Source: Adlercreutzia sp. ZJ141
GTDB taxonomy: Bacteria; Actinomycetota; Coriobacteriia; Coriobacteriales; Eggerthellaceae
Assembly: GCF_011038965.1 (NCBI RefSeq)
Contig: NZ_JAAKEB010000013.1
Coordinates: forward strand, 1 to 64,000
Length of the DNA: 64,000 nucleotides
Direction: 5' to 3'
In this document: piece by piece, positions 34,231 to 43,625 of the stretch
Position numbering within the stretch: the stretch's first letter is position 1
Layout: each line of letters begins with the position of its first letter
Notes under the pieces: generated by a model
What the model saw: the letters and a program-made list of their open reading frames with translations, nothing else
The model's database searches: none
Told to the model about the DNA's origin: nothing
Position numbers and translations under genes: made by a program

Positions 34231-35070
34231 TTATGCCTTGGTGGCATCTACCGTGTCGGATTCGGGCAAGCACTCGATACGGACCTTCGATATACGTAGG
34301 CGGCGCATAGCAACAATACGAAAGCGATATCCCTGGAAATCAAGCTGGTCGCCGGTTTCTGGCACAGTATCGAGCTTGCTCATAAGCCAGCCGGCCAACG
34401 TTTCGTAATCGTCGGAATCCTCAAGCGGCCAACCGCGCTCGATAGCTTCTTCCACCGTGCAACGCCCATCGGCCAACCAAGCGCCGTCGGACACCACCGA
34501 GATGAGCGTCGCTTCGTGGTCTGTCTCATCCGCAATTTCGCCGACAATTTCCTCAACGATGTCCTCGACGGTAATAAGGCCATCGGTCCCGCCATATTCG
34601 TCAACCACAATGGCCATCTGCTGTCGTTTCGTCTGCATTTCTGCGAGCAGGGGAAACACATCTTTCGATTCGGGAACAAACATAGCTTCGTACGCGTAGT
34701 CGGCCACAGTATCGTCGCAGCGACCATCCATAAGCGGAGCAATGAGATCTTTGAAATGAATGATGCCGGTAATGTTGTCGCAATCCTCGTGATACACCGG
34801 CAAGCGGGAATAACCCGTGCCACGCATGCGGTCGAGCGCTTGGCGGATCGTTTCCACATCTTCAACTAAAATCATGTCGACGCGAGGAATCATGATCTCG
34901 CGAACTGCCATGTCGCGCAAATCGAGAATGTCGCTGATCATGCGCTTCTCGTCGGCAAGTAGTTCCTCGTTGCCTTCGACCATTGATTTAATCTCTTCTT
35001 CAGAAAGCGACTGATTCTTTCGATTGAAGAGCTCGAACATGCCACGGCCCTGCTTCTTTCCCTTTTCCAT
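34231..35070 (-). CDS. CorC/HlyC-type CBS-domain protein
   Basis: The 279-residue protein has two CBS domains (IPRVDMILVEDV and QMAIVVDEYGGTDGLITVEDIVEEIVG) and a C-terminal CorC_HlyC transporter-associated domain. It lacks the N-terminal DUF21 membrane part, as CorC does. Related proteins influence magnesium and cobalt homeostasis. An internal ATG at 35040 is an alternative start. It follows the hemolysin III gene after 25 bases. Confidence 0.9.
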   Translation of the reverse strand: MEKGKKQGRGMFELFNRKNQSLSEEEIKSMVEGNEELLADEKRMISDILDLRDMAVREIMIPRVDMILVEDVETIRQALDRMRGTGYSRLPVYHEDCDNITGIIHFKDLIAPLMDGRCDDTVADYAYEAMFVPESKDVFPLLAEMQTKRQQMAIVVDEYGGTDGLITVEDIVEEIVGEIADETDHEATLISVVSDGAWLADGRCTVEEAIERGWPLEDSDDYETLAGWLMSKLDTVPETGDQLDFQGYRFRIVAMRRLRISKVRIECLPESDTVDATKA

Positions 35071-35095
35071 TCTCTAATCAATCCGCCTTTCGCGG

Positions 35096-35746
35096 TTACA
35101 CGACGTACAACGCCACCGACAAAAACTGTAACACGCTACCTGCAACCACGAACAAATGGAACACGAAATGCAGGTAGGGAATTTTTTTGAACACGTAAAA
35201 CACGGCACCGATCGTATATGACAAGCCACCGGCAAGCAAAAGCCAGAAGCCTGGCGCCGCAAGCGAGCTGTACAAAGCAGGCAGGAAGAACACGATGCTC
35301 CACCCCAATAGGAGGTACAACACCGCCGACACCCAACGTGGACGAAACACCCAAAATGCCTCGGCCGCCATACCCGCAAGCGCTACCGCCCACACGAACA
35401 CCGCCAGCAGTATACCGCCATGCGGTGCGAGCGTGATCAGGCAATACGGCGTATAGCTTCCCGCGATAAGCAGGTAGATACCACAATGATCGAGCACCTT
35501 AAACACGCGCTTTGCCTTTTCGGCAGCGATGGCATGGTACAGCGTGGACATAGTGTATTCGAGCAACAGCGATATGGAGAACACCAACGCCGCAAGCAAA
35601 CGAATACCGCCGCCATGGCTAACCGCAATAACCGTGAGAATAGGAATCGCGGCGATGGAAAGGGCAGCACCGATGCCATGAGAGATTGAATTGGCGATCT
35701 CTTCGCCAAGTCGGTACTCGCGCGTTATGTTCGTTTTCGTCGTCAT
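35096..35746 (-). CDS. hemolysin III-family membrane protein
   Basis: The 216-residue protein has seven predicted helices and the PAQR/HlyIII signature: EEIANSISHGIGA at the start, S..YH in STLYHAI, and a late FHLFV histidine. The family is related to metal-dependent membrane hydrolases; 'hemolysin' is historical. The ribosome binding site is weak. It heads a run with the CBS and PspC genes, suggesting an envelope or metal-homeostasis set. Confidence 0.9.
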   Translation of the reverse strand: MTTKTNITREYRLGEEIANSISHGIGAALSIAAIPILTVIAVSHGGGIRLLAALVFSISLLLEYTMSTLYHAIAAEKAKRVFKVLDHCGIYLLIAGSYTPYCLITLAPHGGILLAVFVWAVALAGMAAEAFWVFRPRWVSAVLYLLLGWSIVFFLPALYSSLAAPGFWLLLAGGLSYTIGAVFYVFKKIPYLHFVFHLFVVAGSVLQFLSVALYVV

Positions 35747-35842
35747 GGGTTTACTCTAACATGTATTCAACCCATTGAGTGTGGCGTTGCTGTCTGTAAT
35801 GAAGCTGCTACCAGCCAGTGGCCGAATCGCCCACTTACCGCG

Positions 35843-36865
35843 TTAGCAGATGCGGGGCAATTGCTCACCTACCAGCATGTCGAGAATGCGCGTGCCACCA
35901 AACGCTGTTTCCAACAGCACTTTCGGCCCCCGGTCTAAGCGGGCTGCCGACACCTCGCCAATAATGGCCGCATCGGCACCGTAACGGTTTGCACGCATGG
36001 CGGAAAGCGCCGCATCGGCCTCGTCAGGCGCAACAACACACACCATCTTCCCCTCGTTCGCAACTTGCAACACGTCGTACCCGAGCATGTCGCACGCGCC
36101 CTGCACGGCTGGCTTTACCGGAACGTCACTTTCGCGCACTGTAATGTCCACACCCGCCTGCGCAGCCAACTCGTTGAGCGTCGACGCCAAGCCGCCACGC
36201 GTGGGATCACGGAAGCAGCGCGTATGTGGGGCAACAGCCAACACATCAGCAATCAGATGATTCAGTGGTGCGGCGTCGCTTTGTACGTTCGCGGTAAACG
36301 ACAGGTCCTCACGGCACGCCATGATAGCAATGCCGTGATCGCCCAACGTGCCGCTCACCAGCACCTTGTCGCCTGGGCAGCATTGCGCGCCGCCCAGGTT
36401 CACACCTTCGGGAACTATACCGATGCCGCTGGTGTTAATATACACGCCGTCGCCGTGCCCCCGATTTACCACCTTGGTATCGCCCGTGACGATGCGCACG
36501 CCAGCTTCTGCTGCAGCGACAGCCATCGAAGCACAGATGCGCTTGAGGTCAGCGATGGGATACCCCTCTTCCAACACGAAACCGCAACTGAGATACAACG
36601 GGGCGGCGCCGCTTGTCGCCACGTCGTTTACCGTGCCGCACACGGCCAAGCGCCCGATGTCTCCGCCAGGAAAGAAATGCGGTGTAACCACGAAGCTGTC
36701 GGTCGAAAACGCCAGGCGCTCGCCTGCCTGCAACGCTGGCAGCACCGCAGCATCATCGCCACGACGCAGCTCATCGCCTGCGTACGCTTCAAAGAACACT
36801 TCGTCGATGATGCGTTTCATCATCGTGCCACCGCTTCCGTGGCCCAGCATGACTGTCGTATCCAT
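35843..36865 (-). CDS. hypE: hydrogenase maturation protein HypE
   Basis: This 340-residue PurM-like ATPase has GRLAVCGTVNDVATSG and RDPTRGGLASTLNE. It ends in PRIC, the C-terminal Cys that carries the cyanide ligand. With HypF it makes the CN ligands of the NiFe-hydrogenase iron. Start 36865 is preferred because GGGAAGG precedes it and MDTTVMLGHGSGG fits the family. No other hyp gene is in this window, which is unusual because hypE usually closes a hypABCDFE cluster. Confidence 0.94.
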   Translation of the reverse strand: MDTTVMLGHGSGGTMMKRIIDEVFFEAYAGDELRRGDDAAVLPALQAGERLAFSTDSFVVTPHFFPGGDIGRLAVCGTVNDVATSGAAPLYLSCGFVLEEGYPIADLKRICASMAVAAAEAGVRIVTGDTKVVNRGHGDGVYINTSGIGIVPEGVNLGGAQCCPGDKVLVSGTLGDHGIAIMACREDLSFTANVQSDAAPLNHLIADVLAVAPHTRCFRDPTRGGLASTLNELAAQAGVDITVRESDVPVKPAVQGACDMLGYDVLQVANEGKMVCVVAPDEADAALSAMRANRYGADAAIIGEVSAARLDRGPKVLLETAFGGTRILDMLVGEQLPRIC

Positions 36866-37002
36866 AACCTTCCCTATAACGTTTCTCAATTCGGCTTTTG
36901 TGAGCAGCCCCGGCACTTTCGCACTTGATCGGTCGCACGGTTACATGGTCGCACAAGTACTCGGTTTCGCGATTCCCTCGTCAGTTGCGCAGTTTCGCGC
37001 AG

Positions 37003-37425
37003 CTATGCAACCGACGGAGCAACCGTAAGCACCAGCTTGCCGTGTTGCACGCCCTTCGTTCCCAAAATCAAGTTCGCAACGTCTTGTACCAGCGTTACCT
37101 CGCCGCGCAAAACGATAACTTCCAAGCATGCATGTGCATCAAGGTGCACATGCAGCGACGTGGTGATATTGGCGAAATAATCGTGCTGGATGGCGTGCAG
37201 TTTCTCCTGCAAATCGCTCGCGTGGTGGTTGAACACGATGGTCAGCGTGCCCACCACTTCGGTGCCGGGCAGGGCGCATGCTTCCTCTACCAGCGCATCA
37301 CGCACGAGATCGCGCACCACCTCGCTGCGATTCTTCGCAAGACCCCGGCGCGCGACGAGCGCATCAAAGCGAACGAGTAAGTCTTCCGGCATGGCAACCG
37401 AAAAACGCATGAGGTCGTTGCTCAT
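37003..37425 (-). CDS. nikR: nickel-responsive regulator NikR
   Basis: The 140-residue protein has an N-terminal ribbon-helix-helix (MRFSVAMPEDLLVRFDALV) and a C-terminal ACT-like nickel domain. The nickel ligands are positionally conserved: H81, H92 and H94 of HVH, and C100. It represses nickel uptake or related genes when nickel is plentiful. It sits 137 bases before hypE and 15 bases after a small gene of unknown function. GGGTGGGATACG precedes the ATG. Confidence 0.95.
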   Translation of the reverse strand: MSNDLMRFSVAMPEDLLVRFDALVARRGLAKNRSEVVRDLVRDALVEEACALPGTEVVGTLTIVFNHHASDLQEKLHAIQHDYFANITTSLHVHLDAHACLEVIVLRGEVTLVQDVANLILGTKGVQHGKLVLTVAPSVA

Positions 37426-37440
37426 CGTATCCCACCCGTT

Positions 37441-37695
37441 CTACACAAGGCTCACCGTTATGTTCGATGCGCTGGCTGCATCATCTTCCAGCGCGTCTTT
37501 TGCCTCGTCAAGCGCTGCACGTACGTCATCGAGCAGCGCTTGTACCGTATGCAGCTTCTCGGACACCGTTTCGTAGCCGGCATCCCCCGCCATATGAGCG
37601 AGTGTGTGGGACCAACGGCGCTCCAGCTTGATATGATCGTCAATCTGGTCAATCATCTGCTCGAACTGCCCAGTATTTACTCCATTTGTGCACAT
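37441..37695 (-). CDS. small helical protein of unknown function
   Basis: The 84-residue product starts at 37695, where AAGGAGAAAGCC precedes the ATG. It is acidic and fully helical by composition, with an EKLHTVQALLDDVRAALDEAKDALEDD coiled-coil-like C-terminal half. One Cys is near the start. It is the first gene of the nikR-hypE unit and might be a nickel or hydrogenase-related accessory, but no family is recognised. Confidence 0.7.
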   Translation of the reverse strand: MCTNGVNTGQFEQMIDQIDDHIKLERRWSHTLAHMAGDAGYETVSEKLHTVQALLDDVRAALDEAKDALEDDAASASNITVSLV

Positions 37696-37722
37696 GGCTT
37701 TCTCCTTACGCATCGCGTTGTT

Positions 37723-37759
37723 CTTGCTACTATGGGTTATACGGCTAATCGGTAGCAAG
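37723..37759. promoter_or_regulatory. dyad between divergent genes, candidate NikR-type operator
   Basis: CTTGCTAC and GTAGCAAG are perfect 8-bp arms separated by 21 bases. They lie between the small nikR-linked gene and the divergent gene at 37796. Widely spaced half-sites are typical of NikR, but the classic GTATGA half-site is not present and the spacing differs, so this is a candidate only. Confidence 0.45.
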
Positions 37760-37795
37760 TTCAAGCGCGGCTCGCAAGGAAGTGTGATTTTTTCT

Positions 37796-38263
37796 ATGAA
37801 AGGTAACATGTACGAAACAGCTCTTGCTGAAACCTGGGCCTTGTTCGGCGACTACGCATGCGGCAGCGAAGCAGCACTGACGTGTGCGGTGTCTACATCC
37901 CCTTTAACTATTGAAGCACAGCGCGCCTTGAACAGCTCGTTTGCAACGTTTGGGTACGGGCGCGACGCCACGACATTCGTTGTGATGCGCGGAACATCAG
38001 GTCAAGAACAGCCGCTCGATCCCCAAGCACTGTTCACGCTGATTGAGGGGTTCGATCCGCTGCTATTAGTCGTTACCGATGCCGATGCGACTCGCCTGCT
38101 GGCAGAAGCGTACCGGTGCACCCTTCCACTCGATGACGCGAGCCATGCGTTCGGGCGAACCGTAGTGGCGTTTCGCAACTTCGAAAACCTCATGGAAAGT
38201 GCCCAGACAAAGCAAGTCGCCTGGGCACTATTGAAACGGCTCCCCAAATTCGGAGAATGCTAA
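37796..38263 (+). CDS. protein of unknown function
   Basis: The protein has 155 residues with an alpha/beta look (LLVVTDADATRLLAEAY, TFVVMRG). It has no signal, no membrane segment and no familiar catalytic motif. Two starts are possible: 37796 (AAGGAAG at a distance of 14) or 37808 (AAAGG close by). It is divergent from the nikR-linked gene, sharing the dyad in between. I do not recognise the family. Confidence 0.7.
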   Translation: MKGNMYETALAETWALFGDYACGSEAALTCAVSTSPLTIEAQRALNSSFATFGYGRDATTFVVMRGTSGQEQPLDPQALFTLIEGFDPLLLVVTDADATRLLAEAYRCTLPLDDASHAFGRTVVAFRNFENLMESAQTKQVAWALLKRLPKFGEC

Positions 38264-38316
38264 GCAAAGCACCTGGAAACGCGCGTTCGGCGTTGCGGGC
38301 TCTTGACACGTAACCG

Positions 38317-39729
38317 TCAGGCGAGAATCACAGCCTTCGCGGCATCAAGCAGATCATGCACCTCGTCAACCGTTTCGGCTTCGGCGTAGATGCGAACGAG
38401 CGGCTCGGTGCCAGAGGGGCGCATCATTACCCACGCATCGCCTTCTAGGTAGAACTTCACGCCATCACGCCGATCGACATCGACCACCTTCTTGCCACAC
38501 ACCTCGCTAGGCGCATACGCAGGAATAGTGTTCGCGCGGAAGTTCACCATCTGCTCATCAGTGATCGTAAGACCCTGACGCTCAAATTCGAGCTTACCCA
38601 CTTTCTCGAACATGTCGTCCATCAGCTGACCCAAACTCATGCCGCGCTGCGCCATTGTCTCGCACAGAAGCAGCGCCATCAGCAGGCCGTCACGTTCCAT
38701 AACGTGGCCGGGAATACCAATGCCGCCGGATTCTTCGCCGCCGAGCATGACATCACCCTTCTCCATTTCGGCGTAAATCCATTTGAAGCCTACCGGCGTG
38801 CTGGTTAGTTCGAGCCCCAAGCGCTTGCACTGGCGCGCAAGCATGGCTGATGCCGTAATGGTTGACACCACCCGACCAGAAAGCCCCTTGTCTTCGGCTA
38901 GATGCGACGTAATCAACGTGATGATGCGATGCGGGTTCACAAAGTTACCGTGCTCATCCACTGCACCAATACGGTCGGCATCGCCGTCGTTAATGAAGCC
39001 GGCGTCGTAGCCCAACTCGGGGACTTTCGCCAGACAGCGGTTCACCCATGGCGGAATAGGCTCGGGATGCAGTCCGTCGAAGGTGGGGTCACACGCGTTA
39101 TTGATCTCGCACACTTCCACACCAATCTCGCGCAGCAGGTTCGCCAGATGAATACGCCCAGCGCCATATAACGGATCGACAACCACGCGCAGCCCCGCGT
39201 TGCGAATGGCCTCAACGTCGACTGCTTCCTTCAGTGTGTGTAAATACGGGGTCATCAGATCAACTTCGACGTAGCTTGCGCGCGCCGACGTGGGCTTATC
39301 TGAAAACGCCGCCTCCACGCGATCGGTAAATTCCTTGCCTGCGGCACCACCATCCGCCATGCGCAGCTTCACGCCCAGGTATTTGGCGGGGTTGTGGCTG
39401 CTCGTAAGCATAATACCTCCCACCGCATCGGCATCTTGCGCCACACTCCAACACAGCGTAGGCGTGGGGCAGTAATCCTGGGTAAGCTTCACGGTAAAGC
39501 CATGCGTAGCAGCAACCTCGGCTGCCAGCTGCGCGTATGCATGAGCATCTTGACGGCAATCGTGCCCGATGATAATCGTGCCAAGGCTGTCGGCTGCGCG
39601 CCCCAACGCAACGGCATCCTCTTTAAACACACGCGCCGACGCATCGATAACGCGAACGAGGTTGTCGGCCGTGAAGTCCTCACCGATGATGGCGCGCCAT
39701 CCGTCGGTTCCGAAATGAATATCAGTCAC
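38317..39729 (-). CDS. phosphoglucomutase/phosphomannomutase family enzyme
   Basis: The 470-residue alpha-D-phosphohexomutase has the FGTDGWRA start, the phosphoserine loop TSSHNPA, the metal loop DGDADR and the C-terminal phosphate-binding RPSGTEP. It interconverts 1- and 6-phosphates of a hexose. The GTG at 39729, preceded by GAAGGATCCC, is the best start. With galE divergently placed 255 bases away it should feed sugar-nucleotide synthesis for the envelope. Confidence 0.92.
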   Translation of the reverse strand: MTDIHFGTDGWRAIIGEDFTADNLVRVIDASARVFKEDAVALGRAADSLGTIIIGHDCRQDAHAYAQLAAEVAATHGFTVKLTQDYCPTPTLCWSVAQDADAVGGIMLTSSHNPAKYLGVKLRMADGGAAGKEFTDRVEAAFSDKPTSARASYVEVDLMTPYLHTLKEAVDVEAIRNAGLRVVVDPLYGAGRIHLANLLREIGVEVCEINNACDPTFDGLHPEPIPPWVNRCLAKVPELGYDAGFINDGDADRIGAVDEHGNFVNPHRIITLITSHLAEDKGLSGRVVSTITASAMLARQCKRLGLELTSTPVGFKWIYAEMEKGDVMLGGEESGGIGIPGHVMERDGLLMALLLCETMAQRGMSLGQLMDDMFEKVGKLEFERQGLTITDEQMVNFRANTIPAYAPSEVCGKKVVDVDRRDGVKFYLEGDAWVMMRPSGTEPLVRIYAEAETVDEVHDLLDAAKAVILA

Positions 39730-39984
39730 GGGATCCTTCTTTCTTGTCCGGTTGGCTGCCTGCGCCCTCTCATCCCTTGCGCCAGATGACGTGACGGGGA
39801 AAGAAGCGAGCCGCCAACTCAAAGCCACTGCTTGTCACCCCATTATAAACAAGTTGTTTGTTCCTTTTGGCGAAAGCTCGCCGCTTCCCATAACCAAGCA
39901 TGTAGCCTGCTACCATAGCCCTATACAAAATGAAACAAACGGGACGAAGCGGGACAAGCAAAACGCCCAAGATAGGAGACAGTT

Positions 39985-41118
39985 ATGTCGAACAGAAGCC
40001 TCGCTCACAGCCATGGGGAAACCTGCATTCTGGTTACCGGCGGCGCAGGATTCATAGGAAGCCACACCTGTGTTGAGCTGCTCGAACAGGGCTACCACGT
40101 GGTAGTGGTTGACGACTTAAGTAATTCAAGCGCAATCGCACTTGACCGCGTGCGCGAGATAACTGGCCTTTCCGCCGATGATAACCGTTTGCGCTTCTAC
40201 GAGAAGAACATTCTCGACCGAGCGGCAATGGAAACTATCTTTGCAGAGAACGACATTGACGCCATCATTCACTTCGCTGGCTTTAAGGCCGTTGGTGAAA
40301 GTGTTGCAAAGCCGCTCGAGTACTATTGGAACAACATCACTGGCACCCTAACCTTGTGTGATGTCGCGCGTTCCCACGGCGTGAAAAACATTGTGTTTTC
40401 TAGCAGCGCAACGGTATATGGTGAGCCCGAGTTTATCCCCATCACCGAAGATTGTCCAAAGCACAGCGCCACAAATCCCTACGGGCAAACAAAGAGCATG
40501 CTTGAGCAAATTCTGTCCGACCTCTACGTGGGCGACAACGAATGGAACGTTGTGTTGCTTCGCTACTTCAACCCCATCGGCGCGCACGTGAGCGGCAAAA
40601 TTGGTGAAGATCCGCAGGGAATTCCCAATAACTTAGTACCCTACGTTGCGCAAGTTGCCGTTGGACGCCTAAGCAGCGTTGGTGTGTTCGGCGACGACTA
40701 CCCCACACCCGACGGCACGGGTGTGCGCGACTACATTCACGTGGTTGACTTAGCACGCGGGCACGTTGCAGCGCTTGACTGGATGGGCGGCAAAGTTGGC
40801 AGCGGAACCACCGTCACTTTAGGTGACATTCCCGGAGAAGCAGCCGAAGATGGCACCCGCCGTGGAGTTGCCATCTTTAACTTGGGAACAGGAACAGGGT
40901 CGAGCGTTTTGGATGTCATCCATTCCTTCGAGCGCGCCTGCGAGCATACGCTTCCCTACGATATCAAGCCACGTCGCGCAGGCGATATTGCCGAGAACTA
41001 TGCAGCATGCGACAAGGCACGCGTCGAACTTAGATGGGTGGCTGAATACGACCTTGACCGCATGTGCCAAGACAGTTGGCGCTGGCAGTCGTCAAACCCG
41101 AACGGATACCGCGGCTAG
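39985..41118 (+). CDS. galE: UDP-glucose 4-epimerase
   Basis: This 377-residue extended SDR enzyme has the NAD-binding GGAGFIG (19-25), the catalytic SSSATVYG and NPYGQTK (Tyr-x-x-x-Lys), and RYFNPIGAH. It interconverts UDP-glucose and UDP-galactose. The protein is about 35 residues longer than the usual 340, due to insertions near the C-terminus. AGGAGACAGTT precedes the ATG. The gene is divergent from the phosphohexomutase. Confidence 0.95.
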   Translation: MSNRSLAHSHGETCILVTGGAGFIGSHTCVELLEQGYHVVVVDDLSNSSAIALDRVREITGLSADDNRLRFYEKNILDRAAMETIFAENDIDAIIHFAGFKAVGESVAKPLEYYWNNITGTLTLCDVARSHGVKNIVFSSSATVYGEPEFIPITEDCPKHSATNPYGQTKSMLEQILSDLYVGDNEWNVVLLRYFNPIGAHVSGKIGEDPQGIPNNLVPYVAQVAVGRLSSVGVFGDDYPTPDGTGVRDYIHVVDLARGHVAALDWMGGKVGSGTTVTLGDIPGEAAEDGTRRGVAIFNLGTGTGSSVLDVIHSFERACEHTLPYDIKPRRAGDIAENYAACDKARVELRWVAEYDLDRMCQDSWRWQSSNPNGYRG

Positions 41119-41162
41119 CGTCGACCAATATCGGTTAGCACCGATTAGCGCAGCGTCAGTTA

Positions 41163-41210
41163 ATGAGGTTGTTATGGACGCGGTTACACACACGCCCGCA
41201 ACAACCTCAT
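41163..41210. terminator. convergent terminator hairpin (galE / LCP gene)
   Basis: ATGAGGTTGTT and AACAACCTCAT form an 11-bp stem with a 26-base loop between the two converging genes. No strong T-run is present on either side, so it is a weaker candidate. Confidence 0.45.
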
Positions 41211-41233
41211 GATAGTTTGCTAGCAACCTGCAA

Positions 41234-42649
41234 CTAGCCTACCGTCGCATCGCCTGTAGCCACACCACTTGCGCCACCTGCGCTTTGACCTTGAGTGTAG
41301 CCGGGATCAACGTATCCAGGATCGGAATACCCTGGGTCAACATACCCCGGATTGGTAAAACTCGGATCAACGGCCCCTGGGTCAACGTAGTTCGGATCGG
41401 TGTAACCGTAGTTATACCCCGGATCGGTGTAATACGCAGACGAATCATCGTAGTACGCGCCACCACTTTGATCGGCACCCGTAGAATCGCTCGCACCGCC
41501 ACCCGTACTTACCACTTCAACCGTGCTGGGGTCTTCTCCTGCTTCAACGAGTCTCATGAATTCGTCAAGCACCGCTTCGTCGGTGTACACATATGATATT
41601 CCATCCTCCATGCCAGTGTAGGAAGGCACCATAGCCGAATAGATAACAAGCTCATCGGCAGAATCTTTAAACTGAGTTGCCAAATCAATCAGATCATCAA
41701 CCGACAAGTCGGTGGTAACACAACTTGCTGCTGCGCTAATAACCCTCGGCAGATCGGTTACGGGCATTGCGAGCACTTCGTTTACAATAGCCATCACTAG
41801 TTCACGCTGATGAGCTGTGCGCGTGAAGTCGCCGTCAACGAACTGGCGTGTACGTGCGTAAGCAAGCGCCTGCTCGCCGTTGAGATGCTGCTCACCAGCT
41901 TCAATATACACACCAGGAATATGAGGGTCGTCAATGGGCTCTTCAACCGTGATATCCACTCCACCAACCGCATCGACCAACTCTGAAAGGCTCTCGAAAT
42001 CGACTTCAGCATAGTGCGAAATATCAATATCGAGTAGCTTTTCCGCCTCTTCGATGGCACCTGCCGCACCAAGATAGTTATACGCTGCATTGAACTTGTT
42101 CGTTCCGTAACCTTCGAGCTGAATCTGCGTGTCACGGGGAATGGAAACCATAGTGACAATACTCTTCGTTGGATCGACGCGAACGACCATGTTTGTGTCC
42201 GATCGCGAACCCTCAACCGAACCATCCGCACGTTTGTCGCTACCGATGAGCATCATGTAAAACGGCTCCGTGAACGACTTCGGCTTATCGGTTGACAAGG
42301 CATCTTGAATGGCGAGCAGCTCGTCATCGGTTTTGTCACCCTTGGTAAGCTCATTGTTTACCGAGTTAAAGTACAACGCAGCAGCAGACCCTACACCTAA
42401 CGCCGCCACAATAAACGCAGCCAGCATTCCGATGGCAATCTTTTTTCCAACACCCATGCGGCTACTCTTTTTGGAGTACGCCGGATTCATACGCGAGTAT
42501 TGACTCATGTTGCCAGCAGGGTTCACTGCCCCATACGAAGATCCCGGATACGGGACACGATTACCGTTAGCCATGTGCTGACGAGCCTGTCGCTCATAAG
42601 AGTTATTGAACTGCCCATATTGCTGCGTGTTTTTTTTCCGCCTCGCCAT
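41234..42649 (-). CDS. LCP-family cell-wall ligase
   Basis: The 471-residue protein has a polar cytoplasmic N-terminus, one membrane helix (about 66-90) and a LytR-CpsA-Psr domain with SRSDTNMVV, SIPRDTQ and YARTR. It attaches glycopolymers to peptidoglycan. The last 70 residues are Tyr/Pro/Gly/Asp-rich repeats of the YVDPGYSDPG type, which is an unusual tail. GAGGGCATCT precedes the ATG at 42649; an ATG 12 bases upstream is an alternative. It is convergent with galE. Confidence 0.92.
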   Translation of the reverse strand: MARRKKNTQQYGQFNNSYERQARQHMANGNRVPYPGSSYGAVNPAGNMSQYSRMNPAYSKKSSRMGVGKKIAIGMLAAFIVAALGVGSAAALYFNSVNNELTKGDKTDDELLAIQDALSTDKPKSFTEPFYMMLIGSDKRADGSVEGSRSDTNMVVRVDPTKSIVTMVSIPRDTQIQLEGYGTNKFNAAYNYLGAAGAIEEAEKLLDIDISHYAEVDFESLSELVDAVGGVDITVEEPIDDPHIPGVYIEAGEQHLNGEQALAYARTRQFVDGDFTRTAHQRELVMAIVNEVLAMPVTDLPRVISAAASCVTTDLSVDDLIDLATQFKDSADELVIYSAMVPSYTGMEDGISYVYTDEAVLDEFMRLVEAGEDPSTVEVVSTGGGASDSTGADQSGGAYYDDSSAYYTDPGYNYGYTDPNYVDPGAVDPSFTNPGYVDPGYSDPGYVDPGYTQGQSAGGASGVATGDATVG

Positions 42650-42853
42650 AGATGCCCTCATTCTCCCTCAAAGCCGTACGGCGAACTTTTTCCTTGAATG
42701 CATAAAACAAACAATTATTTTACCATCTCATAACGCCGCACATAAAACGGCCATTCGCGCACGATAATCTGCGCAAAAGCTGCGAAAAAAGCAAAGTTGC
42801 TCAGTTGGCTGCACAGGCGGCTCGATATGCCGAAGGAGTCGCTGGGATCGATT

Positions 42854-43483
42854 CTACTTTGTGCCGAATATGCGGTCGCCTGCATCTCCCAACCCAGGAA
42901 CAATATAGGCATCTTCGTTAAGACCCTCATCGATAGCCGCCACGTAAATATCCACGTCAGGATGAGCTTTTTGCATAGCGGCAACGCCTTCGGGAGCTGC
43001 CACCAAGTTCATGAGACGGAGATTCGTGCAGCCGCGGCTTTTCAGTGCACTCACAGCATCTATGGCGCTGCCGCCGGTTGCCAACATGGGGTCAACCACG
43101 ATTACAATGGAGTCCTCAACCCGCTTCGGCATTTTAAAGTAGTACTCCACCGGCTGATGGGTTTCCTCATCGCGATACATGCCGATGTGGCCCACATGCG
43201 CAAACGGCATAAGCTCCAGCATACCGTCAACCATACCAATACCCGCACGCAGGATGGGCACGATCGTGATGAAGCGCTGCTCAAGCTGCGGAAACATGCC
43301 TTCGCACAAGGGAGTTTGCACGCTCACTTGCTTTACGGCGAAATCACGCGTCACCTCATAGCCCATAAGCAGCGATATCTCTTTCAGGAGCTGCCGGAAG
43401 TCCTTCGAGGATGTATCCTCGCTGCGCATATGCGACAGCTTATCGAGTATCAGCGGATGAGACATAACGTGTACTTCGCTCAT
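42854..43483 (-). CDS. upp: uracil phosphoribosyltransferase
   Basis: The 209-residue enzyme has the PRPP-binding [12 protein letters not shown] (about 128-139), the [10 protein letters not shown] loop, and a conserved C-terminal [10 protein letters not shown]. It salvages uracil to UMP. The ATG at 43483 is supported by GGAAGGATGC; longer in-frame starts would extend beyond the family's normal length. Confidence 0.96.
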   Translation of the reverse strand: MSEVHVMSHPLILDKLSHMRSEDTSSKDFRQLLKEISLLMGYEVTRDFAVKQVSVQTPLCEGMFPQLEQRFITIVPILRAGIGMVDGMLELMPFAHVGHIGMYRDEETHQPVEYYFKMPKRVEDSIVIVVDPMLATGGSAIDAVSALKSRGCTNLRLMNLVAAPEGVAAMQKAHPDVDIYVAAIDEGLNEDAYIVPGLGDAGDRIFGTK

Positions 43484-43625
43484 AGAAGCATCCTTCCGTA
43501 CGGTCTTTCGTTTTCGCATGCACCCGTTATAGCAGCTACCGATCGTAGGCAAGCCGCCACTCGCAGGAAAACAACAACCGCACGGAAGGAGAGCGCACTG
43601 CTTTCAGCCTCGCATTCAACACTCG

